NCBI RefSeq assembly: GCF_019145195.1
Contig: NZ_JAHSTW010000011.1
Coordinates: 62,001 to 126,000 of the forward strand
Source: Pseudomonas siliginis
GTDB taxonomy: Bacteria > Pseudomonadota > Gammaproteobacteria > Pseudomonadales > Pseudomonadaceae
DNA length: 64,000 bases
Direction of reading: 5' to 3'
Position 1 is the first letter of the stretch. Each line of letters begins with the position of its first letter. Below, piece by piece: positions 44,729 to 53,458 of this stretch. The position numbers were made by a program, and so were the translations under genes. A model generated the notes under the pieces. The model was not told the origin of the DNA and searched no databases. It saw only the letters and a list, made by a program, of their open reading frames with translations.

Positions 44729-46204
44729 ATGATCGATTTATTCAGCGGACTGGATGCTTGGGTGCTTGTGAGCCTCTTGCTCGCCCTGACGTTTGTCCTC
44801 GCCTTCGAGTTCATCAATGGATTTCATGACACCGCTAACGCGGTAGCCACTGTTATCTACACCAAAGCCATGCCGCCACACCTGGCGGTGTTCTTTTCCG
44901 GTGTGTTCAATTTCCTCGGCGTGCTGCTGGGCGGCGTGGGTGTGGCGTATGCCATCGTCCACCTGCTGCCGGTTGAACTGCTGATCAATGTGAACACCGG
45001 CCATGGCCTGGCGATGGTGTTCTCGTTGCTCGCCGCGGCAATCGCCTGGAATTTGGGCACCTGGTACTTCGGTATCCCGGCTTCCAGCTCGCACACTCTG
45101 ATCGGCTCGATCCTCGGTGTCGGCCTGGCCAACGCGCTGATCAACGACATTCCGTTGAGAGATGGCGTGAACTGGCAGAAAGCGATCGACATCGGCGCCT
45201 CGCTGGTGTTCTCGCCAATGGCCGGCTTCCTCATCGCCGCGCTGGTGCTGATCGGCCTGAAATGGTGGCGCCCGCTGTCGAAGATGCACAAGACGCCGGA
45301 ACAGCGTCGCAAGATCGACGACAAAAAGCACCCACCGTTCTGGAACCGTCTGGTCCTGGTGATCTCGGCCATGGCCGTGAGCTTCGTGCACGGTTCCAAC
45401 GACGGCCAGAAAGGCATCGGCCTGATCATGCTGGTGCTGATCGGTATCGTCCCGGCGCAGTTCGTACTCGACCTGAACAGCACCACCTACCAGATCGAAC
45501 GCACCCGCGACGCGACCCTGCACCTGAGCCAGTTCTACCAGCGCAACGCCGATTCGCTGGGTGAATTCCTGGCCTTGGGCAAGAGCGTGGAAGGCGACCT
45601 GCCGGAGAAATTCCGCTGCAACCCGCAGCAGACCGAACCGACCATCACCGCCCTGCTGCACACCCTTAAAGGTGTAGCGGACTATCATTCGCTGTCGTCG
45701 GACAGCCGCATCGAAGTGCGTCGCTACCTGCTCTGCCTGGACGACACGGCGAAGAAAGTCGGCAAGCTGCCTGGCCTGGAAGCCCGTGAAAAGGCTGACC
45801 TCGACAAGCTGCGCAAAGACCTGACCACCACCACTGAATACGCGCCGTTCTGGGTGATTCTGGCGGTCGCCCTGGCACTGGGCCTGGGCACCATGGTCGG
45901 CTGGAAGCGCGTAGTGCTGACCATTGGCGAGAAGATCGGCAAGCAGGGCATGACCTATTCCCAGGGCATGTCGGCGCAGATCACCACCGCCAGTTTGATC
46001 GGCATGGCCAACATCTTCAGCCTGCCAGTGTCGACCACTCATGTGTTGTCTTCGGGTGTGGCCGGGACCATGGTTGCCAATAAAAGCGGCCTGCAGGGTG
46101 GCACGGTCAAGACTATTCTGCTGGCCTGGGTACTGACCTTGCCAGCGACCGTGGCGCTGTCGGCCGGGTTGTTCTGGTTGGCTTCGAAGGCTTTGGGTAG
46201 TTGA
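44729..46204 (+). CDS. pitA: PiT-family inorganic phosphate transporter
   Basis: 491 residues. The duplicated PiT signature is seen as INGFHDTANAVATVIYTKAM (N-terminal) and VHGSNDGQKGIGLIMLVLIG (middle). Helices are numerous, with a polar cytoplasmic insert of about 120 residues (about 270-375) before the C-terminal half, which ends with NIFSLPVSTTHVLSSGVAG. It imports metal-phosphate with protons at low affinity. A terminator follows directly. Confidence 0.93.
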   Translation: MIDLFSGLDAWVLVSLLLALTFVLAFEFINGFHDTANAVATVIYTKAMPPHLAVFFSGVFNFLGVLLGGVGVAYAIVHLLPVELLINVNTGHGLAMVFSLLAAAIAWNLGTWYFGIPASSSHTLIGSILGVGLANALINDIPLRDGVNWQKAIDIGASLVFSPMAGFLIAALVLIGLKWWRPLSKMHKTPEQRRKIDDKKHPPFWNRLVLVISAMAVSFVHGSNDGQKGIGLIMLVLIGIVPAQFVLDLNSTTYQIERTRDATLHLSQFYQRNADSLGEFLALGKSVEGDLPEKFRCNPQQTEPTITALLHTLKGVADYHSLSSDSRIEVRRYLLCLDDTAKKVGKLPGLEAREKADLDKLRKDLTTTTEYAPFWVILAVALALGLGTMVGWKRVVLTIGEKIGKQGMTYSQGMSAQITTASLIGMANIFSLPVSTTHVLSSGVAGTMVANKSGLQGGTVKTILLAWVLTLPATVALSAGLFWLASKALGS

Positions 46205-46224
46205 TCTTTAGCTGCTTTTGAAGG

Positions 46225-46256
46225 AGGCGCGATTCTTTGGAATCGCGCCTTTTTTG
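46225..46256 (+). terminator. Rho-independent terminator after the phosphate transporter
   Basis: GGCGCGATTC and GAATCGCGCC form the stem, followed by a run of T. Confidence 0.93.
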
Positions 46257-46270
46257 TTTTTTGGATTGGG

Positions 46271-47040
46271 GGCATATCCGTTGCTGCGGGTGCTGCCGCT
46301 GGCGGTTTCGCTCTTACAGCGACTCACTTTTTCAAACGCCAAAAAGTAAGCATAAGGCTTTGCCCCGGCGTACGGCCCGCTCGCTGGGGCTCGGGGTACC
46401 TTCGTTACGGGACCGATCCGGGCGCAGCGGCTCCGGTTGGCTTCGCTGCACCTACACTCGCTGTGTACGACTGCGTCGTACGGTCGCTGCGCTCCCACCC
46501 CCGGATCGATCCCGTAACGAAGCCTGCCGAAGGGGCAAAAGATCAAAAGCCGAAGCAAAGCAAAAGCCAGATCAAGAGCCAGATCAAAAGATCGCAGCCT
46601 TCGGCGGCTCCTACAGTTGGATCGCGTGCTACAAGACCAGGTCGGCTGTCGGGCCGCCTTCGCGAGCAGGCTCGCTCCCACAAAAGCAAAAGCAAAGCAG
46701 CGCAGCTGCCCGCGGCGAAGCCGCACCACTCAACAATGAGCGCAAGCTCGAGTACCGCTTTTGATCTTGATCCACCGGCGACGTCGGAAGGCTGAGCGGA
46801 GGGATTGATCCGGGCGTGGGAGCGCAGCGACCGTCTGGCGCAGCCAGACACAGCGGAAGGAGGTGCAGCGAAGCAAACCGGAGCCGCTGCGCCCGGATCA
46901 GTCCCGGAGCGAAGGAACCCGAGCCTGCGAGGGCCGAACGTAGGAGCAAGCCTTTTGGGTTACCTTTTTGGCGTTTGAAAAAGGTGACTCGCCGTAAGGG
47001 CGAAACCGCCAGCCGCCACACCCGAAGCAACGGATATTCA
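46271..47040. repeat. About 770-bp imperfect inverted-repeat element made of two hairpin modules
   Basis: The left arm (about 46271-46525) and right arm (about 46785-47040) are inverse copies. Shared words are CATATCCGTTGCT/AATATCCGTTGCT, TTTTTCAAACGCCAAAAAG, GATCCGGGCGCAGCGGCTCC and GGTCGCTGCGCTCCCAC. The left arm also folds on itself (ACCTTCGTTACGGGACCGAT near 46398 against ATCGATCCCGTAACGAAG near 46504). A REP core (46659-46682) sits in the centre. All six frames give only low-complexity reading frames, so it appears non-coding. Confidence 0.75.
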
Positions 47041-47094
47041 CCCAAAACCCCAACAGTCTGGTCGGCCCAAAGGCCGCCAAGGCCGCCAACGCAC

Positions 47095-47121
47095 AAAAAA
47101 AGGGGCAACCGAAGTCGCCCC
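47095..47121 (-). terminator. Rho-independent terminator of ccoM
   Basis: On the minus strand GGGGCGAC-TTCG-GTTGCCCC is followed by seven T, 35 bp after the ccoM stop. Confidence 0.9.
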
Positions 47122-47155
47122 AAAATGCCTTGCGTGCCCATCAATCCAGAAGAAC

Positions 47156-47269
47156 TCACTTGCGCCGCTTATGCGCATCCTTCCAGATAAAAAATCCAAA
47201 CCCTGCAAAAAACAGCACCATGAGCCCCACCGTGAGAACCCCGGCAAACACCACGTTATCGAAAAACAT
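47156..47269 (-). CDS. ccoM: Single-helix small protein, CcoM-like cbb3 oxidase subunit
   Basis: 37 residues from the ATG at 47269, with GGGAGG upstream. The sequence MFFDNVVFAGVLTVGLMVLF continues with a short polar end (FIWKDAHKRRK): one transmembrane helix with a positive cytoplasmic tail. It strongly resembles CcoM, the small extra subunit seen in the P. stutzeri cbb3 cytochrome oxidase. It would sit in the inner membrane and help assemble or stabilise the oxidase. An ANR-type box lies 65 bp upstream and a terminator directly downstream, so it is a single-gene unit. Confidence 0.8.
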   Translation of the reverse strand: MFFDNVVFAGVLTVGLMVLFFAGFGFFIWKDAHKRRK

Positions 47270-47333
47270 GACTGACCTCCCGGCCCTGCTTTGCTGCGAT
47301 GGATTCAAATTAACAAACACACAGGCGCACATA

Positions 47334-47347
47334 TTGACCAGGATCAA
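47334..47347 (-). promoter_or_regulatory. ANR/FNR box upstream of ccoM
   Basis: The minus strand reads TTGATCCTGGTCAA, one mismatch from TTGAT-N4-ATCAA. Its position, about 65-78 bp before the start codon, suits activation at low oxygen, as known for the cbb3-2 type oxidase genes. Confidence 0.75.
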
Positions 47348-47413
47348 TATCCGCAACGAAGGGAAATAAAGGAGGGGAAATAACTGATCTGCATCAACCA
47401 ATGCAGCGGGAGA

Positions 47414-47575
47414 TCAACGCTTTTTCGGCTTGTTCTTCGACTTTTTCTTGGCTTTTCCCAACGGCATCGCCTGCTCGAAAGCCTGGCGCACTTCGTTCAG
47501 GCGCTTCTCGTTGAGGTCATGCACACGCTTGGCGCGTTCAGTGCTGAGGTCGATCAGTTTGTCGTCTTGGCTCAT
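47414..47575 (-). CDS. Small basic protein with Lys-rich C-terminus, unknown function
   Basis: 53 residues. The first two thirds look helical and charged (MSQDDKLIDLSTERAKRVHD, then LNEKRLNEVRQAFEQA); the end is a Lys-rich tail (GKAKKKSKNKPKKR), which suggests RNA or DNA binding. There is no hydrophobic segment. It lies between ccoM and the 113-residue gene, all on the minus strand. Codon use is like its neighbours. The family was not recognised. Confidence 0.65.
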   Translation of the reverse strand: MSQDDKLIDLSTERAKRVHDLNEKRLNEVRQAFEQAMPLGKAKKKSKNKPKKR

Positions 47576-47669
47576 GGCGTCGGGCACATCGCAGAAGAGA
47601 TCACAGCTGCCGTCACCGACAGGATTACGCCAATCATGACGCTTGGCGCTGGCGCTGACCAGTCACTGC

Positions 47670-48011
47670 TCAAATCTCGATATCGACCCACAAGCCCTGA
47701 CGCGGCTGATCATCTATCAACGGCACCACCGGCACGGTGTTGTCGGCGTTCAACTCGGTACCCGGCACGGCCAGATGCTCTTCAGGATCTTCATCCGCCT
47801 CGCGGCGTCGGCGGTCACGTTCCTGTTGACGACGCTGTTCTTCGCGCGCCAGCAGACGATCCTCTTCCGGATCACGCTTCTGCAGATCGATCGTGCTTTC
47901 GTTGGAGCTTTCCTGCACCGGCACCACCGGCGGGATGTCCGGCCGCTGGCGGATCGGATCCTGCTGGGAAGTGATCGGCACGGCGCTCAAGGGGAGCATC
48001 GGTGGCAACAT
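47670..48011 (-). CDS. Arg/Glu-rich hypothetical protein
   Basis: 113 residues from the ATG at 48011, with AGGAGA upstream; the longer frame is not supported. A Pro-rich start (MLPPMLPLSAVPITSQQDPI) is followed by a highly charged central helix (LAREEQRRQQERDRRRREAD) and an acidic end. No domain was recognised. It is divergent from rapA. Confidence 0.65.
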   Translation of the reverse strand: MLPPMLPLSAVPITSQQDPIRQRPDIPPVVPVQESSNESTIDLQKRDPEEDRLLAREEQRRQQERDRRRREADEDPEEHLAVPGTELNADNTVPVVPLIDDQPRQGLWVDIEI

Positions 48012-48250
48012 ATAAAGGTCTCCTGTCTGCAGGCTATCGGCTGGGGTGCAGGCGCCTTGAGCCGCCTGTCGCAAACTTGTGACCCGGTAGACACTGACTG
48101 GTGCCCTGCCGCTTGAAAAAAGCGACACATGACGCCTCGGCTTCAGCTCGCAGCTAGAAGCTAAAAGCTTGCCGCTGCTCCTATTCCTTTGGCCCTCAGG
48201 GTCGCATTCCGTTAAGATAGCCCGCTTTTTCAAGGTGGGAGTCAGGCAGC

Positions 48251-51097
48251 ATGGCGCAGCAGTATCAACCGGGGCAACGCTGGATCAGTGACAGCGAAGC
48301 AGAGCTTGGTTTAGGCACCGTTCTGGCACAGGACGGCCGCTTGTTGACCGTGCTTTACCCGGCCACTGGCGAAACCCGCCAGTACGCGCTACGGAATGCG
48401 CCCCTGACCCGCGTGCGGTTCTCGCCGGGCGACTCCATCACCCATTTCGAAGGCTGGAAGATGACCGTGCAGCAGGTCGACGACGTCGACGGGCTGATGG
48501 TCTATCACGGCCTCAACGGGCAGAACGAAGTCGTCACCCTGCCGGAAACCCAGCTGTCGAACTTCATTCAGTTCCGCCTCGCCAGCGACCGTCTGTTCGC
48601 CGGGCAGATCGACCCGCTGTCGTGGTTCTCCCTGCGCTACAACACCCTTGAACACACCAGCCGTCAGTTGCAGTCCTCGCTGTGGGGTCTGGGCGGCGTG
48701 CGTGCGCAACCGATCGCGCACCAGTTGCACATCGCCCGCGAAGTCGCCGACCGCATCGCCCCGCGCGTACTGCTGGCGGACGAAGTAGGTCTGGGTAAAA
48801 CCATCGAAGCCGGTCTGGTCATCCATCGCCAACTGCTTTCGGGCCGCGCCAACCGCGTGCTGATCCTGGTCCCGGAAAACCTCCAGCATCAGTGGCTGGT
48901 GGAGATGCGCCGCCGCTTCAATCTGCAGGTCGCGCTGTTCGACGAAGAACGCTTTATCGAAAGCGATGCCACCAACCCGTTCGAAGACACGCAACTGGCG
49001 CTGGTCGCGCTGGAGTGGCTGGTCGACGACGAGAAGGCGCAGGACGCCTTGTTCGCTGCCGGTTGGGACCTGATGGTGGTGGACGAAGCGCACCATCTGG
49101 TGTGGCACGAAGACAAGGCCAGCGCGGAATACTCGCTGGTCGAGCAACTGGCCGAAGTGATTCCCGGCGTGCTGCTGCTCACCGCCACCCCGGAACAACT
49201 CGGTCAGGACAGCCACTTCGCCCGTCTGCGCCTGCTCGACCCGAACCGTTTCCACGACCTGGCCGCGTTCCGCGCCGAGAGCGACAACTATCGCCCGGTC
49301 GCCGAAGCGGTGCAGGAACTGCTCGACAAGGGCCGTCTCTCCGCCGAAGCGCACAAGACCATTCACGGTTTCCTCGGCAACGAAGGCGAAGCCCTGCTCA
49401 CCGCCGTCAACGATGGCGATACTGAAGCCAGCGCCCGCCTCGTGCGTGAGCTGCTCGATCGCCACGGCACCGGCCGCGTGCTGTTCCGTAATACCCGCGC
49501 CGCAGTGCAGGGTTTCCCGGAGCGCAAACTGCACCCGTACCCGTTGCCGTGCCCGGACGAATACCTCGAACTGCCGCTGGGCGAACACGCCGAGCTGTAC
49601 CCGGAAGTCAGCTTCCAGGCGCAGCCGGACGCCAGCGAAGAAGAGCGCTGGTGGAAATTCGATCCGCGCGTCGAGTGGCTGATCGATCAGCTGAAAATGC
49701 TCAAGCGCACCAAGGTGCTGGTGATCTGCGCCCACGCCGAAACCGCGATGGACCTGGAAGACGCGTTGCGCGTGCGTTCCGGCATCCCGGCCACGGTGTT
49801 CCACGAAGGCATGAACATCCTTGAGCGTGACCGCGCCGCCGCCTACTTCGCTGATGAAGAGTTCGGCGCGCAAGTGCTGATCTGCTCGGAAATCGGCAGT
49901 GAGGGTCGCAACTTCCAGTTCGCTCACCATCTGGTGCTGTTCGATCTGCCGTCGCACCCGGACCTGCTCGAGCAGCGCATCGGCCGTCTCGACCGGATCG
50001 GCCAGAAGCACATCATCGAACTGCACGTGCCGTACCTGGAAACCAGCCCGCAAGAGCGCCTGTTCCAGTGGTACCACGAGGCGCTCAACGCCTTCCTCAA
50101 CACCTGCCCGACCGGCAACGCCTTGCAGCATCAGTTCGGCCCACGCCTGCTGCCGCTGCTCGAAGAAGCCGATGACGGCGAGTGGCAAGCGCTGATCGAC
50201 GAAGCACGCGCCGAGCGTGAACGTCTCGAAGCCGAGCTGCACACCGGCCGCGACCGTCTGCTGGAACTCAACTCCGGTGGCGCTGGCGAAGGTGAAGCGC
50301 TGGTCGAGGCGATTCTCGAGCAGGACGATCAGTTCGCCCTGCCGATCTACATGGAAACCCTGTTCGACGCCTTCGGCATCGACAGCGAAGACCACTCGGA
50401 AAACGCCCTGATCCTCAAGCCGAGCGAGAAGATGCTCGACGCCAGTTTCCCGCTCGGCGACGACGAAGGCGTGACCATCACTTACGACCGCAACCAGGCG
50501 CTGTCGCGCGAAGACATGCAGTTCATCACCTGGGAACACCCAATGGTGCAGGGCGGCATGGATCTGGTGCTGTCCGGTTCGATGGGCAACACCGCCGTCG
50601 CGCTGATCAAGAACAAGGCGCTGAAGCCGGGCACCGTGTTGCTCGAATTGCTGTACGTCAGCGAAGTGGTCGCACCGCGCTCGCTGCAACTGGGTCGCTA
50701 CCTGCCACCGGCGGCGCTGCGTTGCCTGCTCGATGCCAATGGCAATGACCTGTCGCCACGGGTGTCGTTCGAAACCCTCAACGATCAGCTGGAAAGCGTG
50801 CCGCGTGCCAGCGCCAACAAGTTCATCCAGGCCCAGCGCGATCAGCTGACGCCTCGGATCAATGCCGGCGAAGAAAAGATCGCCCCGCGTCACGCCGAGC
50901 GTGTGGCCGAAGCGCGCCGTCGTCTGGCCGCCGACACCGACGAAGAACTGGCGCGCCTGACCGCGTTGCAAGCGGTCAACCCGACCGTGCGCGACAGCGA
51001 ACTGGAGGCGTTGCGCACTCAGCGTGAGCAGGGTCTGGCGATGCTCGACAAAGCGGCGCTGCGCCTGGAAGCGATTCGGGTGCTGGTAGCGGGTTAA
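48251..51097 (+). CDS. rapA: RNA polymerase-associated SWI2/SNF2 ATPase RapA (HepA)
   Basis: 948 residues, close to E. coli RapA (968). An N-terminal Tudor-like part (YQPGQRWISDSEAELGLGTV) is followed by the helicase core: Walker A LLADEVGLGKTIEAGLVIHR (about 174-193), DEAH at 278-281 in MVVDEAHHLVWHE, and the motif VI region EQRIGRLDRIGQKH. RapA binds RNA polymerase and uses ATP to recycle it from stalled or post-termination complexes. It is monocistronic; GGCCCGCA/TGCGGGCC follows it. Confidence 0.96.
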   Translation: MAQQYQPGQRWISDSEAELGLGTVLAQDGRLLTVLYPATGETRQYALRNAPLTRVRFSPGDSITHFEGWKMTVQQVDDVDGLMVYHGLNGQNEVVTLPETQLSNFIQFRLASDRLFAGQIDPLSWFSLRYNTLEHTSRQLQSSLWGLGGVRAQPIAHQLHIAREVADRIAPRVLLADEVGLGKTIEAGLVIHRQLLSGRANRVLILVPENLQHQWLVEMRRRFNLQVALFDEERFIESDATNPFEDTQLALVALEWLVDDEKAQDALFAAGWDLMVVDEAHHLVWHEDKASAEYSLVEQLAEVIPGVLLLTATPEQLGQDSHFARLRLLDPNRFHDLAAFRAESDNYRPVAEAVQELLDKGRLSAEAHKTIHGFLGNEGEALLTAVNDGDTEASARLVRELLDRHGTGRVLFRNTRAAVQGFPERKLHPYPLPCPDEYLELPLGEHAELYPEVSFQAQPDASEEERWWKFDPRVEWLIDQLKMLKRTKVLVICAHAETAMDLEDALRVRSGIPATVFHEGMNILERDRAAAYFADEEFGAQVLICSEIGSEGRNFQFAHHLVLFDLPSHPDLLEQRIGRLDRIGQKHIIELHVPYLETSPQERLFQWYHEALNAFLNTCPTGNALQHQFGPRLLPLLEEADDGEWQALIDEARAERERLEAELHTGRDRLLELNSGGAGEGEALVEAILEQDDQFALPIYMETLFDAFGIDSEDHSENALILKPSEKMLDASFPLGDDEGVTITYDRNQALSREDMQFITWEHPMVQGGMDLVLSGSMGNTAVALIKNKALKPGTVLLELLYVSEVVAPRSLQLGRYLPPAALRCLLDANGNDLSPRVSFETLNDQLESVPRASANKFIQAQRDQLTPRINAGEEKIAPRHAERVAEARRRLAADTDEELARLTALQAVNPTVRDSELEALRTQREQGLAMLDKAALRLEAIRVLVAG

Positions 51098-51146
51098 CCG
51101 CCCCGCTCCACCGCTGAAAACCAAGAGGCCCGCAGTGATGCGGGCC

Positions 51147-51283
51147 GATCGTTCCCACGCTCTGCGTGGGAATGCAGCCCGGGACGCTCCGCGTCCCTAC
51201 CAAAGCTGGAACGCAGAGCGTCCCTTGAGGCATTCCCACGCAGAGCGTGGGAACGATCATGTGGGAGCGAGCCTGCTCGCGAA
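51147..51283. repeat. Inverted repeat GTTCCCACGCTCTGCGTGGG plus a single REP
   Basis: GATCGTTCCCACGCTCTGCG (from 51147) and its inverse (51230-51258) face each other, each itself nearly palindromic. A REP core follows at 51260-51283. This is a third repeat family in the window and separates the convergent rapA and MFS genes. Confidence 0.8.
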
Positions 51284-51288
51284 AACGG

Positions 51289-52638
51289 TCAGGCAGTCGC
51301 CGGAGAAATTTCAGGCTCAACCACCGCCACCAAACCCTCCTTCATCCGCTGCGCATCCCGCACAAAGCACCGCGATGCCAGAAACAGAAAGACCATGGTC
51401 AGGAACAGCGCCACCGGGATCAGGTACATCGCGTCATGCAGGCCGACAGCCTTGAACGCTTCGGTCATCTGCTCAGCCCCCGCCGCCAGCATTGCCGTAT
51501 GCGCGAAGTGATCCGACAGCCCACCCACGACCACTGGCCCCAACCCGCCGCCGAGCAGATACAGACCGGCAAAGAACAATGCCATCGCCGTCGCCCGCAG
51601 GCGCGGTTCGACGACGTCCTGAATCGCCGTGTACACGCAGGTATAGAAGTTGTAAGCGAACAGCCAGCCGACGCTGAACACCGCGACGAACACGCCGATC
51701 TCAATGCGCCCGGCATGCAGCGCCCAGGCTGTGCACAACGTTGAAATGATCAGACTGAACGCGGCAAACAGCAGCCGCCCACTGGCGAAGCGCTGGTGAA
51801 TCTTGTCGGCGATCCAGCCGCCAAGGGTCAGCCCGACCAATCCGGTGACGCCGACGATCACGCCCGTGGCCACCGCCGCCTCCTGCAACGGCATGAGGAA
51901 ATAGCGTTGCAGCATCGGCACCAGAAACGAGTTGCAGGCATAGGTCGCGAAGTTGAAGCACAGCCCGGCCATCACCAGCCACAGGAAGGTCGGCACAGCG
52001 AGAACGCGGCGGATAGGCCTGTCGACTTTCTCTTGCGAGACCTGCACGGTTTCAGCCGCGCCGCGTTTCGGCTCTTTGATGAAGAACATGAACACCGCGA
52101 GGATCAGCCCCGGCACGGCGGCGATGAAGAACGGCGCGCGCCAGCTGTCGAAGGCCTTGACCATCGCGCCGATGGTGAAGAACGCCAGCAGCAGCCCCAG
52201 CGGCAGGCCAAGCATGAAAATACCCATCGCCCGCGCCCGACGGTGCGCCGGAAACAGATCGCCGATCAGCGAGTTGGCCGCTGGTGCATAACTGGCTTCG
52301 CCGATGCCGATGCCCATGCGCACGATCAAAAAGCTCCAGAAACTGCCGACCATACCGTTGACCGCAGTCAGCGCACTCCAGGTGGCAAGGCCCCAGCCCA
52401 TCAGCTTGCTGCGTGAACCGGTGTCGGCCATGCGCCCGAGTGGCAGGCCGGCAATGGCGTAAACGATGGTGAACGCAGTGCCGATGATGCCCAGCTGAAA
52501 GTCGCTGAGGTGCCACTCCATGCGGATCGGTTCGATGATGATCGCCGGGATGGTGCGATCGAAGAAATTGAACAGGTTGGCGAGGAACAGCAGGAACAGA
52601 ATGCGCCAGGCATTCGCCGCTTGGGTCGAGTTCTGCAT
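51289..52638 (-). CDS. MFS transporter, Spinster-like family
   Basis: 449 residues. NLFNFFDRTIPAIIIEPIRM in helix 1 is typical of the Spinster-type MFS (Asp-Arg pair), and GMGIGEASYAPAANSLIGDL is its next signature. Twelve helices are expected. Bacterial members are often placed near lipid or aromatic catabolism genes, but here nothing nearby points to a substrate. Confidence 0.88.
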   Translation of the reverse strand: MQNSTQAANAWRILFLLFLANLFNFFDRTIPAIIIEPIRMEWHLSDFQLGIIGTAFTIVYAIAGLPLGRMADTGSRSKLMGWGLATWSALTAVNGMVGSFWSFLIVRMGIGIGEASYAPAANSLIGDLFPAHRRARAMGIFMLGLPLGLLLAFFTIGAMVKAFDSWRAPFFIAAVPGLILAVFMFFIKEPKRGAAETVQVSQEKVDRPIRRVLAVPTFLWLVMAGLCFNFATYACNSFLVPMLQRYFLMPLQEAAVATGVIVGVTGLVGLTLGGWIADKIHQRFASGRLLFAAFSLIISTLCTAWALHAGRIEIGVFVAVFSVGWLFAYNFYTCVYTAIQDVVEPRLRATAMALFFAGLYLLGGGLGPVVVGGLSDHFAHTAMLAAGAEQMTEAFKAVGLHDAMYLIPVALFLTMVFLFLASRCFVRDAQRMKEGLVAVVEPEISPATA

Positions 52639-52939
52639 GGGTCCGTCTCTTTATTGTTATGAGGGCTTCACTGCCAGCGCGTCGAGCCCGGAACCTGCAA
52701 TCTAGTCAGCCGCGCGGGGGCTGTCTGTCATCATTCGTCAACCTGATATCGACCCATCGCACTGTAACGAAACGTAAGCCCTTGATAACTCTGGAATCCC
52801 CCGCCATACGGGGCTTTCGCGGCAAAATCCGGCGACAAAAAAATAGTTTCGCGCCCCCCTTCCCAACGCCATGGCAAAGTCTAGAATGGCCGCCGGATCC
52901 GTCCGGATCTTCCGATCAATCCCTTTGATACCCCCGCCC

Positions 52940-53308
52940 ATGTCCGAAGCCAGTCCGTGTCTGAATTGCGGTGCCTGCTGTTCCCATTTTCGCGTGTCTT
53001 TTTTCTGGGGTGAGTGCTCATCCTCTGGCGGGACGGTGCCCGATGAACTGGTCGCGCAGATCACCCCGAGCCGGGTGGCAATGATCGGCACCGATCGCAA
53101 ACCGGCGCGTTGCATGTCCCTGGCGGGTGAGGTCGGCAGCGCTGTGGCCTGCACGATCTATGACAAGCGCTCGAGTACGTGTCGTGAGTTCGAGGCGTCG
53201 TGGGAGAACGGCGAACACAACCCGGACTGCGACAAGGCCCGCGCTGCCCACGGCCTGCCGCCCTTGCCGCCGCACTGGAACGACCTGCCCTTGGAGCGCA
53301 TTGCCTGA
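52940..53308 (+). CDS. YkgJ-family Cys-cluster protein
   Basis: 122 residues from the ATG at 52940; the longer frame has 23 unlikely residues. The Cys cluster is CLNCGACCSHFRV (Cys-x2-Cys-x2-Cys-Cys), with further Cys residues in ARCMSLAG, VACTIYDKRSSTCREFE and PDCDKARAA. This pattern probably binds an iron-sulfur cluster or zinc. The family is cytoplasmic and of unknown function. No strong ribosome binding site is visible. Confidence 0.85.
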   Translation: MSEASPCLNCGACCSHFRVSFFWGECSSSGGTVPDELVAQITPSRVAMIGTDRKPARCMSLAGEVGSAVACTIYDKRSSTCREFEASWENGEHNPDCDKARAAHGLPPLPPHWNDLPLERIA

Positions 53309-53458
53309 GCCTTAGCGCGAATCGCTATGAGGCTAATGGCAAAATCATTACCACCAATGTGCCACTACGGCTTGCAGCCGGAAAACCGCCTCTATACTGC
53401 TTTCATTCGCCTGCGTTGATTGACGCAAGGGCCAGATCAATCCGAGACGGGGCATGCT

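Noticed and set aside
46237..46764. Open frames in the large inverted-repeat element
   Set aside because: They are Arg/Ser/Pro-rich, occur on both strands and follow the palindromes; no ribosome site or known domain.
48389..51124. 911-codon open frame antisense to rapA
   Set aside because: It is a shadow of high-GC codon use in rapA; composition is low-complexity (Gln, Arg, His, Val) and no domain is seen.
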